A stretch of 64,000 nt of DNA from Pelolinea submarina (GCF_003966975.1 NZ_AP018437.1:1240001-1304000), one strand, 5' to 3'. Counted from the stretch's first letter, positions 24,833-33,791 are shown. The notes: a model not told the origin generated them from the letters alone. Numbers and translations are program-made.

Positions 24833-25618
24833 TTATTCCTGAGGTTGAATACCGTCAAAGGTCAGGATCTCGTATTGATAGACCTTGAGGGTATTCCCAT
24901 TGGCAATATTCAGGTTGAATTTGAAGCTTGCGTCTTTGAACGCGTCCCCATTACCGCTATCGTCTAGATTAACGAAGTAATTTGCCTGGTTTTCCAGGTT
25001 GCCTTGTTCCCAGATCTTGGCGATAAACTCAGCATTGCTGCTCAACCCAAAAACCAGGTTATAGGTTTTTCCCTCTTGCAAAGTCAGGTCGCCTTTGAAC
25101 AGGTCTTGATAAGCTTTCGAGAACTGCACGAAACTGGGACGGTCCTGGTCTTGGAAGTTGATATACAGTTCATCATTGGGATTGAAAAGGTTGATATAGA
25201 ATTCGCCTCTGCTTGCCGGGGGCTGAAATTGCATCCAAACGCCCTGTGAAAAACTGCCGCCGAAATCTGACAAGGCGGTATTGAGCCCGAAGTAGCCCCC
25301 ATCCCCGCCGGCGGTGAATTCGAATACATCCTCTTCAGCGTTGTAGTGCTTGCCTTCTATGTAACCGAATTGTCCGCCTTCATTCTCGGCCATGGCCGCC
25401 TGGTTCTCACTGAAGACTACCGAAGGATTGATGAACAACTGGTTTACAACGGTGTCCCGCTCACCCATGTCCGGCGCGGGTTTTGGCGTGGCAGTCGGTT
25501 CGGGTGCGGCAGTTTCGGTAGCCGGCACTTCCGTCGGAGCAGCCGTGGGGCTTTCCGCGGCGGGGCTGCTGCAGCTGGCCAGCAGGACCAGCAAAATGAT
25601 CGCACAGAATTTTTTCAT
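24833..25618 (-). CDS. Lipoprotein with Thr/Pro/Ala linker and beta-rich domain
   Basis: A 261-aa protein with GGAGG before its ATG. It has a lipoprotein signal (lipobox LLASC), a linker rich in Thr, Pro, Ala and Glu, and a domain of about 200 residues with repeated aromatic and Asn/Asp-rich strands (FYINLFNPNDELYINFQ), suggestive of a concanavalin/LamG-like sandwich. I cannot name a family. It is monocistronic: a terminator follows and the region upstream is rich in palindromes. It probably sits on the outer face of the membrane; a carbohydrate-binding role is only a guess. Confidence 0.72.
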   Translation of the reverse strand: MKKFCAIILLVLLASCSSPAAESPTAAPTEVPATETAAPEPTATPKPAPDMGERDTVVNQLFINPSVVFSENQAAMAENEGGQFGYIEGKHYNAEEDVFEFTAGGDGGYFGLNTALSDFGGSFSQGVWMQFQPPASRGEFYINLFNPNDELYINFQDQDRPSFVQFSKAYQDLFKGDLTLQEGKTYNLVFGLSSNAEFIAKIWEQGNLENQANYFVNLDDSGNGDAFKDASFKFNLNIANGNTLKVYQYEILTFDGIQPQE

Positions 25619-25693
25619 GATTCCTCCATTGTTATGAATATTGGTTGGTTGCCTTCACTTTACACCGGTCCATTTTAATATGGATGTTTTTTA

Positions 25694-25860
25694 GGTTACC
25701 TAAATAAAACAGCATGTAACCAAACAGTTACATTTCGCCGAAACATCCCTTCGATACCCCGCGGGGTTACGTGAAAGGGTATCTGACGGGCTATGAATTT
25801 ACGCAATAAATAAAGGTGATTTAAAACCCAGGAGGGTACCGGACTATGAGTACTATCCTG
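25694..25860. promoter_or_regulatory. Palindrome-rich intergenic region
   Basis: No gene seen from 25619 to 25892. It holds GGTTACC (25694-25700), the dyad TGTAAC-N6-GTTACA (25715-25732), GATACCC/GGGTATC arms (25753-25759, 25778-25784) enclosing the palindrome ACCCCGCGGGGT (25757-25768), and a hairpin CCAGGA/TCCTGG near 25831-25860 that contains AGGAGG and a six-codon frame. The GTTAC-type sites may be an operator for the divergently placed lipoprotein gene. Confidence 0.35.
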
Positions 25861-25892
25861 GCTTGAAAAAGGGAAGAGATATTATTAAAAGC

Positions 25893-26104
25893 TCAATAAA
25901 TCTGTTCCAGGTATTTTTCGTCGCCGCTGAGCTGGCAGGCGTTGATGAACCCAACGGCACCCCTGGCCTGGCTCCACCATTCCTTGTCCACCACGTTGAT
26001 GCTTTGCGGCAGTTCATGTCCTTATCGCTCAAGCGCATGTCCGCCAGCGTTCTCCAATTTAGGTCCCAAAAGCCAAATGAAATTCGCCGCCGGCGGAGCG
26101 GCAT
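25893..26104 (-). pseudogene. Remnant of an N-acylglucosamine/cellobiose 2-epimerase (AGE) family gene
   Basis: In one minus-strand frame the last 40 codons before TGA (25893-25895) read [18 protein letters not shown], then [17 protein letters not shown]. This matches the C-terminal helix-barrel signature of AGE-family epimerases (KEWW-x-QA, GF-x-NA, TGDEKYL). Just upstream the frame has a stop and then a stretch (NFIWLLGPKLENAGGHALE) that only vaguely recalls the family. The catalytic core is missing. So the gene is truncated and decayed, not functional. Which AGE substrate the ancestor used (glucosamine, cellobiose, mannose, sulfoquinovose) cannot be told. It ends 25 bases before polA. Confidence 0.7.
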
Positions 26105-26129
26105 AGTAAAATCATTAAGAGAGGTGTCT

Positions 26130-28904
26130 ATGCCCAAGACTTTATATTTGATTGACGGCCACGCGTTGGCTTATCGTGCTTACTTCGCCCTGCTGACCAG
26201 CGGGTCGCGTTTTCAGTCCAGTACAGGTGAGCCCACCGCGGCTACCTTCGGCTTTATCAATATCCTGCTCAGTATCCTGGAAAAAGACCGACCGGATTAT
26301 CTGGCAGTAGCTTTCGACACCGGCAAGACTTTCCGCAATGACCGCTATCCGGAGTACAAAGCTACACGTGAGAAGATGCCGGATGAATTAAAGATGCAGA
26401 TCGAGCGTATCCGCGAATTGGTAGACGCTTTCCGTTTCCCGCGTCTGGAGATGGAGGGGTATGAGGCCGACGACGTGCTGGGTTCGGTGGCCAAAAATGC
26501 CGCTGAACAGGGATTAGGTGTCAAAATTATCACCGGCGACCGCGACTTGCTGCAGTTGGTGACCGACCGCGTGGTGGTGAACCTGGCCGGCGGAAAATTC
26601 TCGGACGCGCAGGATTTCTTCCCTGAAGATGTGGTCAAGAAGATGGGCGTAAAACCCAGCCAGGTGGTGGACTTGAAAGCCCTGATCGGGGATACATCCG
26701 ATAATATCCCGGGTGTCAAAGGCGTCGGCCAGAAGACGGCCGAAGCCCTGCTGGAAAAATACCCGACCCTGGATGACATTTACGCTCACCTGGATGAGAT
26801 CAGCGGAAAGGCCAATAAATTGCTGGCGGAAGGCAAGGACAGCGCTTATCTCAGCTATGACCTGGCCCGCATCCATACCGATCTGAACGTTCCGCTGGAC
26901 TTGGAGATGGCGCGTACGGATAACCTGGACGTGCCCAGGATCACCGAATTGTTCCAGGAATTGCAATTCCGCACGCTCACCTCGCGCCTGGAAGCCCTGT
27001 TAAACAAGGGCGTGATTGGCAGCGAAGAACAGTTGGCTTTATTCGGCGAAGAACCGGTCAAGCTGGGACTGCCGCCCAAATATGAGTTGAATGTCACTGT
27101 GGTGGATACACAGGTGAAACTGGATCAATTAGCGTCCGACCTCAAGAAGGCCAGGCAAATCTCCTTTGACACCGAAACGACCTCCACCGACCCCATGCGC
27201 GCGGATCTGGTGGGTATCTCGCTGGCGACTGAAATCGGCAGCGCCTACTACATCCCGGTAGGGCATGTGGGCAACAGCCCGCAGCTGCCGGTTGGAAAAA
27301 TTGTGGATGCCATCCGTCCGGCTTTCACCGACCCGGCCATTCCTAAGATTGGCCATAACCTCAAATATGATTGCCTGATCTTGCGCAACGTTGGCATTCA
27401 GGTTGCCCCGTTGAGCTTTGACACCATGATCGCGGCCTGGGTAGTGGAACCGGACAGCCGCCGCCTAGGGTTGAAGGCCATGGCGGAGACCGAACTGCAT
27501 ACCAGCATGACGCACATTGAAGAATTAATCGGCAAAGGCAGCAAGCAGCTGACCATGGACATGGTAGCGGTGGAGGATGTTGCGCCTTACGCCGGCGCGG
27601 ACGCCGAAATTCCACTGCGCCTGATGCCCATCCTGAAGGAACGCCTGGAAAAGCAGACCTTGATGGAGATATTTAAGAATATTGAAATGCCGCTCATCCC
27701 GGTATTGATAGATATGGAATTTACCGGCATTGCCGTAGATGTGGATTTCTTTAAACAATTCTCCCAAGAATTAAGCCAGCGTCTTGTGGAAATCCAGAAA
27801 GAGGTCTACAAGGCAGTCGGTTATGATTTCAACCTGAATTCCACCCAGCAGCTTTCCAAAGTGCTTTTTGAAACGCTCGGATTAACCCCGCCGGATTCCA
27901 GCAATAAAACCAAGAGCGGGCATTTTTCGACCGCCGCGGGTGTTTTGGACGAAATGCGCGACCAGCACATCGTGGTGCAGCTATTACTGGAATATCGCGA
28001 GCTTTCCAAGCTGGTTTCTACCTATTTGGACGCGCTGCCCAAACAGGTCAACCCGCGCACCGGACGGGTACATACCTCATTCAGCCAAACCGGTTCGGTT
28101 ACCGGCCGCCTGGCTTCCTCCGACCCCAACCTGCAGAACATTCCCACCCGCACCGAGTTGGGCAACAAGGTGCGCAGAGGCTTCGTAGCCGCACCCGGCA
28201 GCCTGCTGCTTTCGGTGGATTATTCGCAAATCGAGCTGCGCATCGCGGCTCACATGGCCAATGATAAAGCCATGCTGGCGGCTTTCCGCGCCGGGCAGGA
28301 CATTCACGCGGCTACGGCTGCTGCAATTTACAGAGTCCCTCTGGATGAGGTCACCAAAGACCAACGCCGGCATGCCAAGGCCATCAACTTCGGCCTGATT
28401 TACGGCATGGGCCCCTTCGGGCTGACGCGCACCACCGATCTGACATTGGCGGAGGCGGAGAACTTCGTCAAAGCCTATTATGAAATGTTCCCGGGCGTGA
28501 AGCACTTCCTGGACGGCATCCGTAAACAAGCAGCTGAACAGGGCTACGTGGAGACCATGCTGGGACGGCGGCGCTACTTCCCCGAACTGCGCAACCCGCC
28601 CAACCGGCAGATCCAGGCGCGCGCTGAACGCGAGGCTATCAACGCGCCCATCCAGGGCACGGCGGCCGACATCCTCAAGGTGGCCATGATCAACCTGCCG
28701 CCGGAGTTGAAAAAGGCCAACCTGCGTGCCAAGATGCTGCTGCAAGTGCACGATGAATTGCTGTTGGAATGCACGCGCGAAGAGTTGCAGAAAACTGTGG
28801 AAGTGGTCAAGACGGTAATGGAGAGCGCTTATTCGCTTTCGATCCCGCTGGAAACCGACGCGGCCTGGGGCAGCAACTGGGGCGAGCTAAAAGAAGAACA
28901 TTAG
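26130..28904 (+). CDS. polA: DNA polymerase I
   Basis: A 925-aa polymerase for repair and Okazaki-fragment processing. The frame is open from 25863, but the ATG at 26130 after AGAGGTG starts the conserved LYLIDGHALAYRAYFA. Residues 1-290 form the 5'-3' exonuclease. The 3'-5' exonuclease region keeps its acidic motifs (FDTETTSTDP, HNLKYDCLI, YAGADAE), so proofreading is likely. The polymerase shows motif A VDYSQIELRIAAHMA, motif B RRHAKAINFGLIYG and motif C LQVHDELLLE. It is monocistronic with a terminator after it. No intein or truncation is seen. Confidence 0.97.
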   Translation: MPKTLYLIDGHALAYRAYFALLTSGSRFQSSTGEPTAATFGFINILLSILEKDRPDYLAVAFDTGKTFRNDRYPEYKATREKMPDELKMQIERIRELVDAFRFPRLEMEGYEADDVLGSVAKNAAEQGLGVKIITGDRDLLQLVTDRVVVNLAGGKFSDAQDFFPEDVVKKMGVKPSQVVDLKALIGDTSDNIPGVKGVGQKTAEALLEKYPTLDDIYAHLDEISGKANKLLAEGKDSAYLSYDLARIHTDLNVPLDLEMARTDNLDVPRITELFQELQFRTLTSRLEALLNKGVIGSEEQLALFGEEPVKLGLPPKYELNVTVVDTQVKLDQLASDLKKARQISFDTETTSTDPMRADLVGISLATEIGSAYYIPVGHVGNSPQLPVGKIVDAIRPAFTDPAIPKIGHNLKYDCLILRNVGIQVAPLSFDTMIAAWVVEPDSRRLGLKAMAETELHTSMTHIEELIGKGSKQLTMDMVAVEDVAPYAGADAEIPLRLMPILKERLEKQTLMEIFKNIEMPLIPVLIDMEFTGIAVDVDFFKQFSQELSQRLVEIQKEVYKAVGYDFNLNSTQQLSKVLFETLGLTPPDSSNKTKSGHFSTAAGVLDEMRDQHIVVQLLLEYRELSKLVSTYLDALPKQVNPRTGRVHTSFSQTGSVTGRLASSDPNLQNIPTRTELGNKVRRGFVAAPGSLLLSVDYSQIELRIAAHMANDKAMLAAFRAGQDIHAATAAAIYRVPLDEVTKDQRRHAKAINFGLIYGMGPFGLTRTTDLTLAEAENFVKAYYEMFPGVKHFLDGIRKQAAEQGYVETMLGRRRYFPELRNPPNRQIQARAEREAINAPIQGTAADILKVAMINLPPELKKANLRAKMLLQVHDELLLECTREELQKTVEVVKTVMESAYSLSIPLETDAAWGSNWGELKEEH

Positions 28905-28909
28905 CCGCA

Positions 28910-28970
28910 GATACACACGGATTAAGACGGGAAAAACCTCTTAATACATAGATTCACACAGATAACGTGG
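28910..28970. repeat. Two imperfect copies of a 20-bp intergenic motif
   Basis: GATACACACGGATTAAGACG (from 28910) and GATTCACACAGATAACGTGG (28951-28970) are imperfect direct repeats just after polA. Similar 'CACACAGAT' tracts occur between genes in many environmental genomes. Confidence 0.4.
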
Positions 28971-28980
28971 ACCAATATTG

Positions 28981-29012
28981 TTCCGAACCTCTTGCGGGGT
29001 TCGGAATTTTCT
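28981..29012. terminator. Terminator between polA and the phosphatase gene
   Basis: TTCCGAACC and GGTTCGGAA pair around a short loop and are followed by TTTTCTT on the plus strand. Confidence 0.8.
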
Positions 29013-29027
29013 TAATTAAACTTGGGG

Positions 29028-29723
29028 TTACAAAACGCTGGGGCGGGAAAAACGGACGGGTATTTCCAGATGCGCGTAATCGTTGAGCACCATCAGAATG
29101 GAACGGTTCTGGTAAAAGTCCACAATACTGATGGAAGCGTTTTCGACGAAAATTAACAACGGATCTTCCAGCGAGATGCCGGCATAGTAAGCCAGCATGT
29201 ATTTTATAAACCCGCCGTGCGAGACAGCCGCCACAAATTGGCCGCGGTGCTGTGCGAGCAGCTGCGCTGTAAAACTCTCAATGCGGCCGCGAATGTCCGC
29301 GATGCTTTCCCCTTCCGGGAAAGGGGGTTTGCATAGGCCTTCTTCCGCTTTGCTGGCATAAATATTGTTGATCTGGTGAAAATAATCCGGCTGGAGCTTT
29401 TCGAGGTCAATGAAGCGTTCATTGTTGATTTTACCAAAGCTAAGCTCGTGCAAGTCGTCATTCGCTTCCACTTCCAGTTTAAATGGCCGGGCCACAATGC
29501 CGGCGGTTTCCCGCGCGCGCGGGTAAGGGCTGGTGTAGATGTGATCCAATTGGTAGAAGCGTGCCAGGCGTTTGGCTGCTTTTTTGGCCTGCTGGCGGCC
29601 TTGAGTGTTCAATCCGGCATCCGTTTCGCCCTGAATACGGCCATCGGCGTTGAGGGCAGTCTGCGCGTGGCGCAGGATGAATAGACGGGTGAAATCCGCG
29701 TTGTGGGGGAAATGCTTGGTCAT
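29028..29723 (-). CDS. Histidine phosphatase (phosphoglycerate-mutase-like) family protein
   Basis: A 231-aa protein with the histidine-phosphatase signature LFILRHAQTALNADGRIQG (usual RHG is RHA here), the TSPYPRARETA loop and the second catalytic His in AVSHGGFIKYML. The family includes cofactor-dependent mutases and broad phosphatases such as GpmB, CobC and PhoE. The RHAQT form and length favour a phosphatase. It may be co-transcribed after the replication operon, since only 22 bases separate it from the DnaC-like gene. The substrate is unknown. Confidence 0.87.
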   Translation of the reverse strand: MTKHFPHNADFTRLFILRHAQTALNADGRIQGETDAGLNTQGRQQAKKAAKRLARFYQLDHIYTSPYPRARETAGIVARPFKLEVEANDDLHELSFGKINNERFIDLEKLQPDYFHQINNIYASKAEEGLCKPPFPEGESIADIRGRIESFTAQLLAQHRGQFVAAVSHGGFIKYMLAYYAGISLEDPLLIFVENASISIVDFYQNRSILMVLNDYAHLEIPVRFSRPSVL

Positions 29724-29745
29724 GTATGGTTGTTTCTAACTTTTT

Positions 29746-31095
29746 CTATTTTGTAGTTTTGGATTTTGGTTTGGCTGCCCTGGTTTTGTAAGGCGGCACA
29801 ATGATCTTAAAGACACGGCAAACACGCTCATCCAGCATACGGCTGCGGATGCGCGGATCGATCTCGTCCAGTGTGGAGGAGGTCGTAATGACAGTGGGCA
29901 GGCGCGTTTCGTAACGATAGTTCAGCACCTGGTAAAGTTTTTCGCGCGCCCAGGGCGTGGCGCTCTGGGTGCCCAAATCGTCCAGCACCAATAGCCGCGC
30001 GGTGCGTACCTGCGTGAAGACGCTGTCGTAAGAGGCTGAACTGCTGGGAGAGAAAGTCGCCCGCAGATGGTCCAACAAATCGGGTACCACCGCGAAGATG
30101 GGTTCGTCGCCCATGGCGGCGCGGTAATGGCCGATGGCGGCGGCCAGGTGAGTTTTTCCGGTGCCGTAGGTGCCCATGAATACCAGCCAGCCGTCCGGTT
30201 TTTCAGCAAACTGCTGCGCGGCAAAGAAGGCATTGTCCAGGCTGTTCTGCTCATCAGCCGGCAGTTTCTCGTTCTTGCGCGCGCTGAATTTGTCGAAGGT
30301 GCGGTGGTCGCTGATATGCGCCAGAGAGGAGATGGGCGATGGGTTCGTATCCATCAAGGGGTTGCGGAAATCGGGCGCGTCGATCTGGAGCTTGATTACC
30401 AGTTCGCGGTCCTGCAGGCGCGAGGATACCCGTTCGTCAATCTCGCTTAGCCCAATGTTGGTGGTGACAATCGTGGGGAGTTTATGCGTATAGCGATGAT
30501 TGATGATCTGAAATAGTTTTTCACGCGCCCAGGGGGTGGTATTCTGCGTACCGAAATCGTCCAATACCAGAAAACGGATGTTCTTGATCTCTTCAAAGCG
30601 GCTTTCGTAGCTGCTTTCTTCGGAACTGAAGCTGTAGCGCAGCCAGTCCAGCAGGTCGGGCACGGTCAGGAACAGCGTCTGCACACCCATCGAGACAACT
30701 TCGTTGGCAACGGCCGCCGCCAGGTGGGTCTTGCCGCAGCCGTAGCTGCCCATCAACAGCAGCCAGCCGTTGAGATGGCGGGCATAGTTCTGGGTGGTAT
30801 TGAAAGCCACTTCCAGTGTGTTGTTGACCTCATTTTTATTATTCAGCCCGCTGATATCAAAGGACTCAAAGGTCATGTCGCGGTAGGCGTCCAGGTTGCT
30901 GATGGTATACAGGCGCTGCACGCTGCTGCGCTGACGGTTTTCTTTTTGGCATTCGCATACTTCGAACTTGCCGAAGTTGGGATCGCTGATGGGCAGGTCG
31001 CGTTTGACCAGACCCAGGCCGCCGCAGATGGGGCAGACGTCTTTTTCAGGCATGGTTTTGGATGACTTAGCTTTAGTGTTGTCCGATTTCTCCAT
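29746..31095 (-). CDS. Helicase-loader-like ATPase with two DnaC/DnaI-type AAA+ domains
   Basis: I set the start at the ATG at 31095, with AAAGG six bases upstream; the frame is open to 31152. The 449-aa protein starts with a Cys4 zinc-binding region (C21-x2-C24 and C47-x-C49), then two AAA+ domains. Domain 1: Walker A GSYGCGKTH (116-124), Walker B VLDDFG, sensor-1 TTN. Domain 2: Walker A GTYGTGKTH (308-316), Walker B VLDDLG, but sensor-1 is TTS. The domains are clear homologues, so this is an internal duplication. DnaC and DnaI normally have one domain. Its gene follows DnaB and DnaD-like genes, so it very probably loads DnaB. Confidence 0.88.
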   Translation of the reverse strand: MEKSDNTKAKSSKTMPEKDVCPICGGLGLVKRDLPISDPNFGKFEVCECQKENRQRSSVQRLYTISNLDAYRDMTFESFDISGLNNKNEVNNTLEVAFNTTQNYARHLNGWLLLMGSYGCGKTHLAAAVANEVVSMGVQTLFLTVPDLLDWLRYSFSSEESSYESRFEEIKNIRFLVLDDFGTQNTTPWAREKLFQIINHRYTHKLPTIVTTNIGLSEIDERVSSRLQDRELVIKLQIDAPDFRNPLMDTNPSPISSLAHISDHRTFDKFSARKNEKLPADEQNSLDNAFFAAQQFAEKPDGWLVFMGTYGTGKTHLAAAIGHYRAAMGDEPIFAVVPDLLDHLRATFSPSSSASYDSVFTQVRTARLLVLDDLGTQSATPWAREKLYQVLNYRYETRLPTVITTSSTLDEIDPRIRSRMLDERVCRVFKIIVPPYKTRAAKPKSKTTK

Positions 31096-31771
31096 ATTCG
31101 CCTTTGATGTAGCGGCGGTGATCTTCTTGATCGTCTCTCCGATTGGCTCCATCTTTTCCTTCCTCCTGCCAGCGGGTCAATATGCTTTCTACATATTTCC
31201 AGCGCCGCACGTTGTTTTTTACAGCCAATTGAATGGCTTCCTCAATCCACTCCTCCGGGCAGCTTTCCTGTGCGTCGCGCAGGGCATCCGCGATGAGGGG
31301 TGTCAGTGTGCCGATATTTTCCTCGTAAAGCTGGAAGATGTTCGCTTGAATGCGTTCCAGCGTCGGTTTCACATCCGTTTGCGCAGCGAACTCTCCGGTC
31401 TGGTTCAACAGGGCAGCGGCCTGACGGCCGCGCGGGCTATTGATGAAATAAAGCGCTTCTCCGCTGCTTGGATCGGCCGCTTCAATCAAACTGCCGCGTT
31501 CCACTGCCTTTTCCATTGCCTGCGCAAGACAGGCTTCGATTTCACCGCCTTCGCTTTGCAGTCCATCCAAAAAGCGCTGGTCCAACAGCACGTCCGCCAG
31601 ACGGAAGGCCGTGCCGAAGTCGCCCTGGGTGTAAGCGTTCCACAGCAGATAAACCGTGACCTTCAGCTCGTTGAGGTCGTCAATGGCCGGCAGCAGCTCG
31701 CTGAAAAACTGGTCGGGCAGGGCGCTGAAGTGCTTCTTACTTTCCTGAAAACCCTGAAAAGGACTGTTCAT
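31073..31771 (-). CDS. DnaD-domain replication-initiation protein
   Basis: A 232-aa protein. The C-terminal part (about residues 135-205) has the DnaD/DnaB2 pattern: FQLYEENIGTLTPLIADALRDA, then EEWIEEAIQLAVKNNVRRWKYVESILTRW, ending in the conserved Y-x3-I-x3-W. In Firmicutes DnaD links DnaA to helicase loading at origins and restart sites. The N-terminal half is helical. Its start overlaps the dnaB stop by four bases and its end overlaps the DnaC-like start by 23 bases, so the three are translated as a unit. Confidence 0.83.
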   Translation of the reverse strand: MNSPFQGFQESKKHFSALPDQFFSELLPAIDDLNELKVTVYLLWNAYTQGDFGTAFRLADVLLDQRFLDGLQSEGGEIEACLAQAMEKAVERGSLIEAADPSSGEALYFINSPRGRQAAALLNQTGEFAAQTDVKPTLERIQANIFQLYEENIGTLTPLIADALRDAQESCPEEWIEEAIQLAVKNNVRRWKYVESILTRWQEEGKDGANRRDDQEDHRRYIKGEYGEIGQH

Positions 31772-33159
31772 TTCTTGTAACGGTGCTCTGGAAGAATATC
31801 ATAGAATTGCGCCAGGTTCTTGATGAACATCATTTGAATATCTTTGGTGGGGCCATTGCGGTGCTTGGCGACCATCAATTCGATCAATTCGCGCTGCTGT
31901 TCGTTTTCCGGGTCAACGTTCCGTTCGGGAATTTCATCCGTTACTTTGTGAATGAACATGACGATGTCGGCATCCTGTTCCAAACTGCCGGATTCACGCA
32001 GGTCGGAAAGCATGGGTTTCTTGTCTGTGCGCTGTTCCACCGCACGGGAAAGCTGCGCGGCAGCCAGCACGGGCACGTTCAATTCGCGCGCCAGTGTTTT
32101 CAGGTTGCGCGAAATGTAGGAGACTTCCTGCACGCGGTTGTCGTTGCGGCTGTCGCCGCTCATTAACTGGATGTAATCCACGATGATCAAATCGATATGG
32201 TGCTCCAGGTGCAGACGGCGGCACTTGGTGCGCATCTGGATGGGCGTCAGGGCCGGGGTGTCGTCCAGGTAGATTTTGGCATTACTGAGCGATTCCATGG
32301 ACTGGGTTAGCAGGTCCCAATGGTCGTCTTTGATCTTGCCGGAGCGCAGCTCCTGGGTATTGATACCGGTGTCCTGCGCGATCATACGCTGCACCAATTG
32401 TTCGTTGGACATTTCCAGCGAGAACATGGCCACGTGTTTCTTGTATTTTTGCGCGGCATTTTTGGCAACCGTCAACAGAAAGCCGGTTTTACCGGTACCG
32501 GGACGGCCGGCGATGATCAGCAAATCCGAACGCTGCAAACCGCCCAGCAGATCGTCCAGGTCGGTCAGGCCGGTGGGCACGCCGACGATCTCGTCGCCGC
32601 GCTGTGAAAGCAGGGCCACGCGGTCGTAGTAATCGTCGATTACGCTTTGGATGGGTTGTAAATCGCGGCGAATGCGCCGTTCACTCAGGTCAAAGATATT
32701 CTTTTCGGCCGAGTTGATGATGTCCTCGATTGGCTTTTCTTCCTGATAGGCCAATTTTGCCATTTCGTTGGCCGAGGCCAGCATGCGCCGCCGCACCGAG
32801 GTTTCTTCCACGATGTTGGCGTAAGCCGCCGCGTTGAGCGAGCTGGGCGTTTGGTTGATGAGCGTCATCAAATAAGCCTGCCCGCCAACTTCTTCCAACT
32901 GCCCGCGATTTTCCAATTCCTCGCTGAGCGTCAGAATATCGATAGGGACACGGTTTTCATGCAGATAAGTAAAAACTTCCCAAATCCAGCGGTTGCGAAT
33001 AATGTAGAAATAATCGGCTTCCAGAATTTGTGCTACATCAAAATAGGATTCCGGATTGATCAACACGCTGCCCAGAACAGCTTCTTCAGCCTGCCGGTTA
33101 TGCGGCTGAGATTGAATTGTGCTGGAGCTGGTTTCCTGGGGTTCAAAATAATCTTGCAT
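31768..33159 (-). CDS. dnaB: Replicative DNA helicase
   Basis: A 463-aa DnaB of standard size and no intein. The N-terminal domain opens with NRQAEEAVLGSVLINPESY. The RecA-like domain shows Walker A AGRPGTGKTG, the HVAMFSLEMSNEQLVQRM segment, Walker B in IDLIIVDYIQLM and RESGSLEQDADIVMFIH. It unwinds DNA at the fork as a hexameric ring. It is upstream of DnaD-like and DnaC-like genes in the same operon, so helicase and loading factors are made together. A bifunctional-nuclease-domain gene lies 17 bases upstream. Confidence 0.97.
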   Translation of the reverse strand: MQDYFEPQETSSSTIQSQPHNRQAEEAVLGSVLINPESYFDVAQILEADYFYIIRNRWIWEVFTYLHENRVPIDILTLSEELENRGQLEEVGGQAYLMTLINQTPSSLNAAAYANIVEETSVRRRMLASANEMAKLAYQEEKPIEDIINSAEKNIFDLSERRIRRDLQPIQSVIDDYYDRVALLSQRGDEIVGVPTGLTDLDDLLGGLQRSDLLIIAGRPGTGKTGFLLTVAKNAAQKYKKHVAMFSLEMSNEQLVQRMIAQDTGINTQELRSGKIKDDHWDLLTQSMESLSNAKIYLDDTPALTPIQMRTKCRRLHLEHHIDLIIVDYIQLMSGDSRNDNRVQEVSYISRNLKTLARELNVPVLAAAQLSRAVEQRTDKKPMLSDLRESGSLEQDADIVMFIHKVTDEIPERNVDPENEQQRELIELMVAKHRNGPTKDIQMMFIKNLAQFYDILPEHRYKK

Positions 33160-33176
33160 GTTTGCCTGTGTTTGAG

Positions 33177-33791
33177 CTAATCCTGGTCGGGTTCTTCCGT
33201 GTCCTCGTCCGAATCATCATCATCCGAATCATCGTGCGCGGATGAATCGTCATCCGATTTGGTTTTAAAATATTCCTCGAAGACAGAAAGACGGTCGTCG
33301 CTGAAAGATACCCGCGTGCTGTCTTCCACGGAGCCATTTTCAGTTTCTCTTCCTTCGTCTTCTTCGGAGGTATCATCAATATCTTCCGGTACAATACTGG
33401 CCTCTTCCATGACTTTCGGATCGGCCAGAATGGGAACGTGCGCGCGCACGGCGATGGCAATGGCATCCGATGGCCGGGAATCAACTTCGATCTGCTCCCC
33501 ATCTTTTTCGACCATCAAGGTACCAAAGAAAATATCATCTTTCAATGAGCTGATGATTACGCGGGTAATTCGACCGCCCAGCAAGGTGATTATGTTGTTG
33601 AGCAGGTCGTGCGTTTGCGGCCGTGAAACTTCGATTTCCTGCAAAGCAATGGTGATCGCTTCCGCTTCATAAGGTCCAATCCAAATGGGTAAAAAACGGT
33701 CTGCGTCTACCTGCTTTAAAACCACAATACGTTGTTGATTGGTTAAGCTGACCCGCAGACTGTCGATTTTTAATTCAATAAGTTCTGACAT
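33177..33791 (-). CDS. Bifunctional nuclease (BFN, DUF151) domain protein with acidic tail
   Basis: A 204-aa protein. Residues 1-135 match the BFN/DUF151 domain: VVLKQVDADRFLPIWIGPYEAEAI, then RPQTHDLLNNIITLLGG and VDSRPSDAIAIAVRAHVPI. Plant and some bacterial members have DNase and RNase activity in vitro. The last 65 residues are almost entirely Asp, Glu and Ser, an acidic tail that could contact basic partners. It is first in the operon ahead of dnaB. A link with replication is suggested by position only. Confidence 0.88.
   Translation of the reverse strand: MSELIELKIDSLRVSLTNQQRIVVLKQVDADRFLPIWIGPYEAEAITIALQEIEVSRPQTHDLLNNIITLLGGRITRVIISSLKDDIFFGTLMVEKDGEQIEVDSRPSDAIAIAVRAHVPILADPKVMEEASIVPEDIDDTSEEDEGRETENGSVEDSTRVSFSDDRLSVFEEYFKTKSDDDSSAHDDSDDDDSDEDTEEPDQD

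Noticed and set aside
25853..26137. 94-codon minus-strand frame
   Set aside because: Its translation has no family resemblance; the neighbouring frame carries the AGE-type signature, so this is a shadow of the pseudogene.
26130..26180. Fusion of an N-terminal extension to polymerase I
   Set aside because: The 89 codons before 26130 are read through the decayed epimerase and lack conserved features; AGAGGTG precedes the ATG at 26130.
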